Part shown: positions 60,302 to 64,000 of the stretch, piece after piece
How the letters are laid out: each line of letters opens with the position of its first letter
Position numbering within the stretch: the first letter of the stretch is position 1
DNA from: Membranipora membranacea
Lineage: Eukaryota > Bryozoa > Gymnolaemata > Cheilostomatida > Membraniporidae
Reading direction: 5' to 3'
Length of the DNA: 64,000 nt
NCBI GenBank assembly: GCA_914767715.1
Contig: OU612070.1
Coordinates: forward strand, 3,303,501-3,367,500
Translations under genes and position numbers: made by a program
The notes under the pieces: generated by a model
The model's input: the letters and a program-made list of their open reading frames with translations, nothing else
Databases searched by the model: none
Told to the model about the DNA's origin: nothing

Positions 60302-60510
60302 AAGGTACTAAAAAGGTACTATTTTCCACAAGTGATCACAACTCCAAAGGAGAAAAATAGTCCCTTTTTAGTACCTTCTCATCCCAACTTTGAGTGAAAA
60401 TAATTCTTAACTGGGCCACAGGCTGCTTTTGGACATAGCATAATGTTCTAAACTAGACTGAGAGCTCTAGAATGATACCAAAAACCTGTTTCCTTTACAA
60501 GCACTTTAAA
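60302..60510 (+). repeat. Dispersed repeat (copy 2) with terminal hairpin
   Basis: AAGGTACTAAAAAGGTACTA at 60302 is inverted at about 60358-60382 (TAGTCCCTTTTTAGTACCTT). The sequence from there to GAATGATACCA matches 4008-4145. Confidence 0.65.
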
Positions 60511-60561
60511 TAAACTAGACCAGCAGCTTCAGTCGAGAATATGTTTGTTTCACTTTTCCAG

Positions 60562-63254
60562 CTCAAGATCGGACACAAGTAGCGGAGGAGAATGTCAGGG
60601 CAAGCTGCTTTTCGAGCGGATCGTCTAGAGCAGCTGTGGGCAACCTGCGGCCTTTTTGCCAGTGGGGCCTAATGGGTAATCTTTTGCGGCCTAATTGTGG
60701 CCTTATGTCTGTGAAAATCACACAGTCAAGTTTTAACTGTCATGTGGATGTCCAAGTATGCATTTCCCTCTACGAGAACAATTCATTGTTGGGATATAAA
60801 AATATCGGTATTCTATATCAACCATGCGCTAAATTACTTACATGTAGAAAAAAAAGGAAATTCCCATTACAGTCTACACAAAAGCATCATAAATGTACTG
60901 GCGCCAAATACTTTTTCACGAGCTTCCATTTGAATAAATACCCTAAACAGTGAAGGAATCTTCGTAATATTGTGAGAGAAAAGCAATTTAATCAATTCTT
61001 TCACCTTTGGATATTTTACCTACAACCTGTTTTTTGCAAAGCTGTCATTTTGAGCAAGAATGGCAAAGTTGTTCTATCAAAAATTTGACATTGTTACAAG
61101 TGCTCCAGTATTTTGCCCGAAGTATTCCAGGTTGAATCTCTTTGACAAGTATGCAAATATTTACTGCACTTCTTGAGCGCCCATCCTGCCCTTTACCCTA
61201 CTGCTCGAAACACTGGGAAACAGCCATGTACACAACCGTTTCCCAGACACAAAACTTCAGTAGATTGATAAACAAGATAAAGTAGTTCTGTTAAACTGAT
61301 GCAGTTGAAAAATCTGATGCTTACTGCAACATGACAATAACATTTTTATCGACACATAAGTCTGCTTTGGTTTGTATAAAATACGCAGTGCGAAATAATA
61401 CCTCGCGTTACAAGTTTATGCCGGAAAAATATGTTGTGGCCTTTCGTGTTGATTGTGCATAAAATGCGGCCTTCTTCAAAAAAAGGTTGCCCACCCATGG
61501 TCTAGAGATTCCAATGCAGCTGATTCTGATGACTCCGACAAGGATAAACAATATTCATCCCCGATTAAGATTGTTTTATTATGTAGGATCTAATTCGCCT
61601 AATCGCTCAAACAGTACGATAAACAGTCACTATGAAATCTGATTGCGATGCATCAAGAGCCAAAACCATCAAAATAAACATTACCTGCTAATAGAATGTA
61701 TTTATCTTTGATGTTGGATGTAAGCGGCAATATTATATAGATTTTTTTATGTTCAGATACAGGAGAGTATGATAACTCTGACGATGATGATGTGGTATCT
61801 CCCAAGAAAAAATACAATTTCAAAAGTAAGTAAATAATTTGTTATCGAAAGCAAAATTCACAATTTATCATCTTTGCCATCAGCTTAATAGATTGATTGA
61901 TATACATGTAGTTATTTTTAAAGTGATATCCTTGGTTCTGTTTATTAAGAGCCAGGAGTGCTTGAAGCAATCAAACAACCTCAACAAGCTCAACCTGAAC
62001 CACAACTGGAGCAAGAAACTTGATCAACACCAACTCCTAGCCCAAAACAACTTGGTAGGTAGGGAAAAAAATTCACACATTCATGTTGACCTATGAACAA
62101 TTTGAGATGTCAATTACTTATAGAAAGTGAGAAAGTACATCACGGGTAAACTCGACGTATATAAAAACTCCCCCTTGATCCCTAACCGAATATAGGGAGT
62201 TGGTCAACTTGACACTAGCACATGTGCATGTATTTAACTCGAAGAGGGGTGGAGAGCTAGGAAGGACTACGCTGACAAACTATCAAGACAGGATAAAAGA
62301 CCATGGGAGAGAGGAGCTCATCCTAAATGATATCGACAAGAAGATGTGCGACAGGTAAATAAGCTAGTTATATGGAAGCAAGCTTACTCTGATTGTTCAA
62401 ATATGAGCCTGTGATTCTTAGTTAATGATGAGGAGTTTTCCTCTTATCTTTCAAACGTTCAGCGAATCGGGTGACGGTGAATAGCAACCTTTTCGAAAGT
62501 CATTTTGCAATTTTATCAGGTTTTTGAATGGAGTGCTGTTTGTATTTGAAGATTGGAACTGATGAAGATTATAGGAAAAAGGAACAGGCTGATGCCGGTG
62601 CTTCTGACATCAGTCCTAATATGATAGCAGCGATTACAGCCATGCTCAAGGTTCGGGAGAAGTATATTCTGAAAGAAAATACTCTGCTCTTTGCGGTTAG
62701 CGGCTCAGCCCGGTCGACAACTGGCTGGGTCGCTTTGAAGGCCATTGTCGGCAAGATCGAGGATCTACAGTGTCCGCAGGATCTAACATCAACAAAAATG
62801 CGACATTATCTCGCTACGATGAGCAAGGTATTTAGATTTGCGGAAATGGATTTTATGAAAAAAAACTCTTTTCACATATTTCGTATTGTATAGCTTGATG
62901 CTTCTGCAGACCTGGTATAACAAATTTATAATGAGCTCAAAGTGTACTTTGATAGACTACAAACTATGAATACACTGGTATCTTTACCTACACAAGTTTT
63001 TTTTATATGTCACTTATCATTTTAAAACCATTTTTGTTGATGAGTTGATAGGTTCTCGATCTCAAAGAGAATGAGGTGGCCTGGGTCGCTGACCACATGG
63101 GGCACACCGTCGCAGTACACGAGAAGTACTACAAGCTGCCCTCGACACCATAGAAATCGCCGAAGTCGGCAAAATGCTCTACGCCCTTGAGAAAGGGCTC
63201 TCAAACTTTGCTGGGAAGAGCATTGATGAGATAGAATTTTCTGATTTTGAGTAA
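60562..63254 (+). pseudogene. YR gene B (intron-bearing tyrosine recombinase gene)
   Basis: Acidic exon 60562-60630 continues at 61500 after a hAT insertion (VRASCFSSGSS then RDSNAADSDDSDKDKQY). Further exons are 61757-61829 (GEYDNSDDDDVVSPKKKYNF) and about 61952-62059. Exon 62196-62354 carries box I (VFNSKRGGELGRTTLTNYQD). Exon 62552-62827 carries MKIIGKRNRLMPVLLTS, a frameshift, NTLLFAVSGSARSTTGWVAL and LTSTKMRHYLATMSK. Exon 63052-63254 carries VLDLKENEVAWVADHMGHTV, EKYYKLPS, a second frameshift near 63140, and TIEIAEVGKMLYALEKGLSN to the family tail. Splice positions match gene A exactly. All catalytic positions except the first His (Thr) can be seen. The finger exon is not found. A TGA interrupts the 61952 exon. 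Confidence 0.72.
60631..61499. mobile_element. Non-autonomous hAT element, 869 bp, in YR gene B exon
   Basis: Left end CAGCTGTGGGCAACCTGCGG and right end AGGTTGCCCACCCATG are imperfect inverses (GTGGGCAACCT core). GTCTAGAG is repeated exactly at 60623-60630 and 61500-61507. A CTGCGGCC/GCGGCCTT subterminal word is repeated inside. No transposase is encoded. Removing it with one target copy restores an open acidic exon. Confidence 0.92.
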
Positions 63255-64000
63255 TTTGATTATGATAGCTAACAAATTCTAATTAGTATAATAAGAAAAC
63301 TCTATCTCTAGTGTTGTCAAATAATAACCACTGTTTCTTGGAGATCTTTATTCAATATAATACAATGCAAAAAGTATACGTGTAGTTCCAACTTTTGTTC
63401 TGTTTGCTAGCAATGCTTAGTGTGTGTACAAATATCTGAGCTAGAAATAGCATAACAGGCTACACATAAAATATCTATATACATCATCCAGGGCGCTGTA
63501 GCATGATACACTGACTTTCAGGACCTTACCAATATTCGGCTTGCAATTAAAATAAAAATGTAACTATGTTCAAATAAAGAGAGGGCAATGGGTTGACAGT
63601 TTCTACATTGAAAGACTGAGGACTATACCGTCTTTATCATTGGAACAGACGATTGATTTGGGTAATGACATAGTCGGTAATAATGATGGCCATTTTTTTC
63701 GTTGAAAGACTGAGGACTAGACCAGACATAGCTGGTAATAGTAAGGACCATGACTCAGTGTTGTGTCGAATCCTTGGTTTTGTCCTGGATTCGATTAGAA
63801 AACCACCGGGAATCCCGGAACCGGGGTTCAAATCCCTTGTGGAAAACGGACGGATCCTCAATACAGTAATTCAGGCTGCATCTAATTGGACAATTCCCTT
63901 AGATAACGATCATTCATTGGTTTAAGTGGTAGCATAGTATATATAGACCATAGACTTTTAGGTAACTGTGGTCTATTGATAATATAATACAATCTCAACC
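63255..64000. other. Downstream of YR gene B, no gene seen
   Basis: A short repeat TTGAAAGACTGAGGACTA occurs at 63609-63626 and 63702-63719. A B-box-like GGGTTCAAATCCC at 63824 has no A box at the right distance. No poly(A) signal was assigned. Confidence 0.4.

Noticed and set aside
63790..63850. SINE at the right end
   Set aside because: GGGTTCAAATCCC fits a B box, but no A box lies at the expected distance on that strand.

Overview
This is AT-rich nuclear DNA from an animal, most likely an invertebrate. Genes have spliceosomal introns, there is a membrane ADAM metalloprotease (an animal family) and a secreted PAN/C-type lectin, and most of the remaining recognisable DNA is transposon-derived: several LINE lineages, tRNA- and U2-headed SINEs, hAT, piggyBac and TTAA foldback elements. 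Nothing visible fixes the phylum.

Layout. 0-9 kb: a four-exon secreted PAN + C-type lectin gene (3029-6977). Its 3' flank is repeated upstream at 0.1-2.3 kb, so a sister lectin gene probably ends just before the window. The lectin has an amber codon at its conserved CTLD tryptophan. 9-14.4 kb: gene-poor. 14.4-20.9 kb: a complete seven-exon ADAM gene in which every intron is phase 1 and one intron is GC-AG. 21-32 kb: decayed transposons (piggyBac with a LINE inside it, a PHD-EN-RT LINE on the minus strand, two hAT transposase pieces, a hAT-like MITE). 32-36 kb: tandem repeats and two exon-like minus-strand ORFs. 36-46.4 kb: nested LINEs (an RTE/BovB-like copy, a second LINE split by a 2.6 kb insertion with 23-bp flanking repeats, and a nearly intact third LINE).

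46.6-63.3 kb is the most unusual part. It holds three tyrosine-recombinase (YR) coding units of two lineages. The first (46.6-48.1 kb) is an intronless GRW-type YR with two frameshifts and one stop. The other two are related intron-bearing genes. Gene A (about 50.2-56.8 kb) has many small acidic exons, a C2H2 finger exon and two catalytic exons. Gene B (60.5-63.25 kb) has acidic exons and three catalytic exons. Both keep the RHYLAT/RKYLAT box and the HMGH...YY terminus with the same splice positions, and both carry frameshifts. Gene B is also split by a hAT element with a perfect 8-bp target duplication. Introns of gene A hold word-periodic CCCCA arrays and a back-to-back inverted SINE pair.

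A window-wide theme is inverted duplication at every scale: three near-perfect hairpins of 24-47 bp arms in unrelated contexts, a 407-bp TTAA foldback MITE plus a half copy cut at the loop, an inverted SINE dimer and an 880-bp foldback inside a LINE insertion. Coordinates of exons come from reading frames and splice consensus by eye; no alignment was run.
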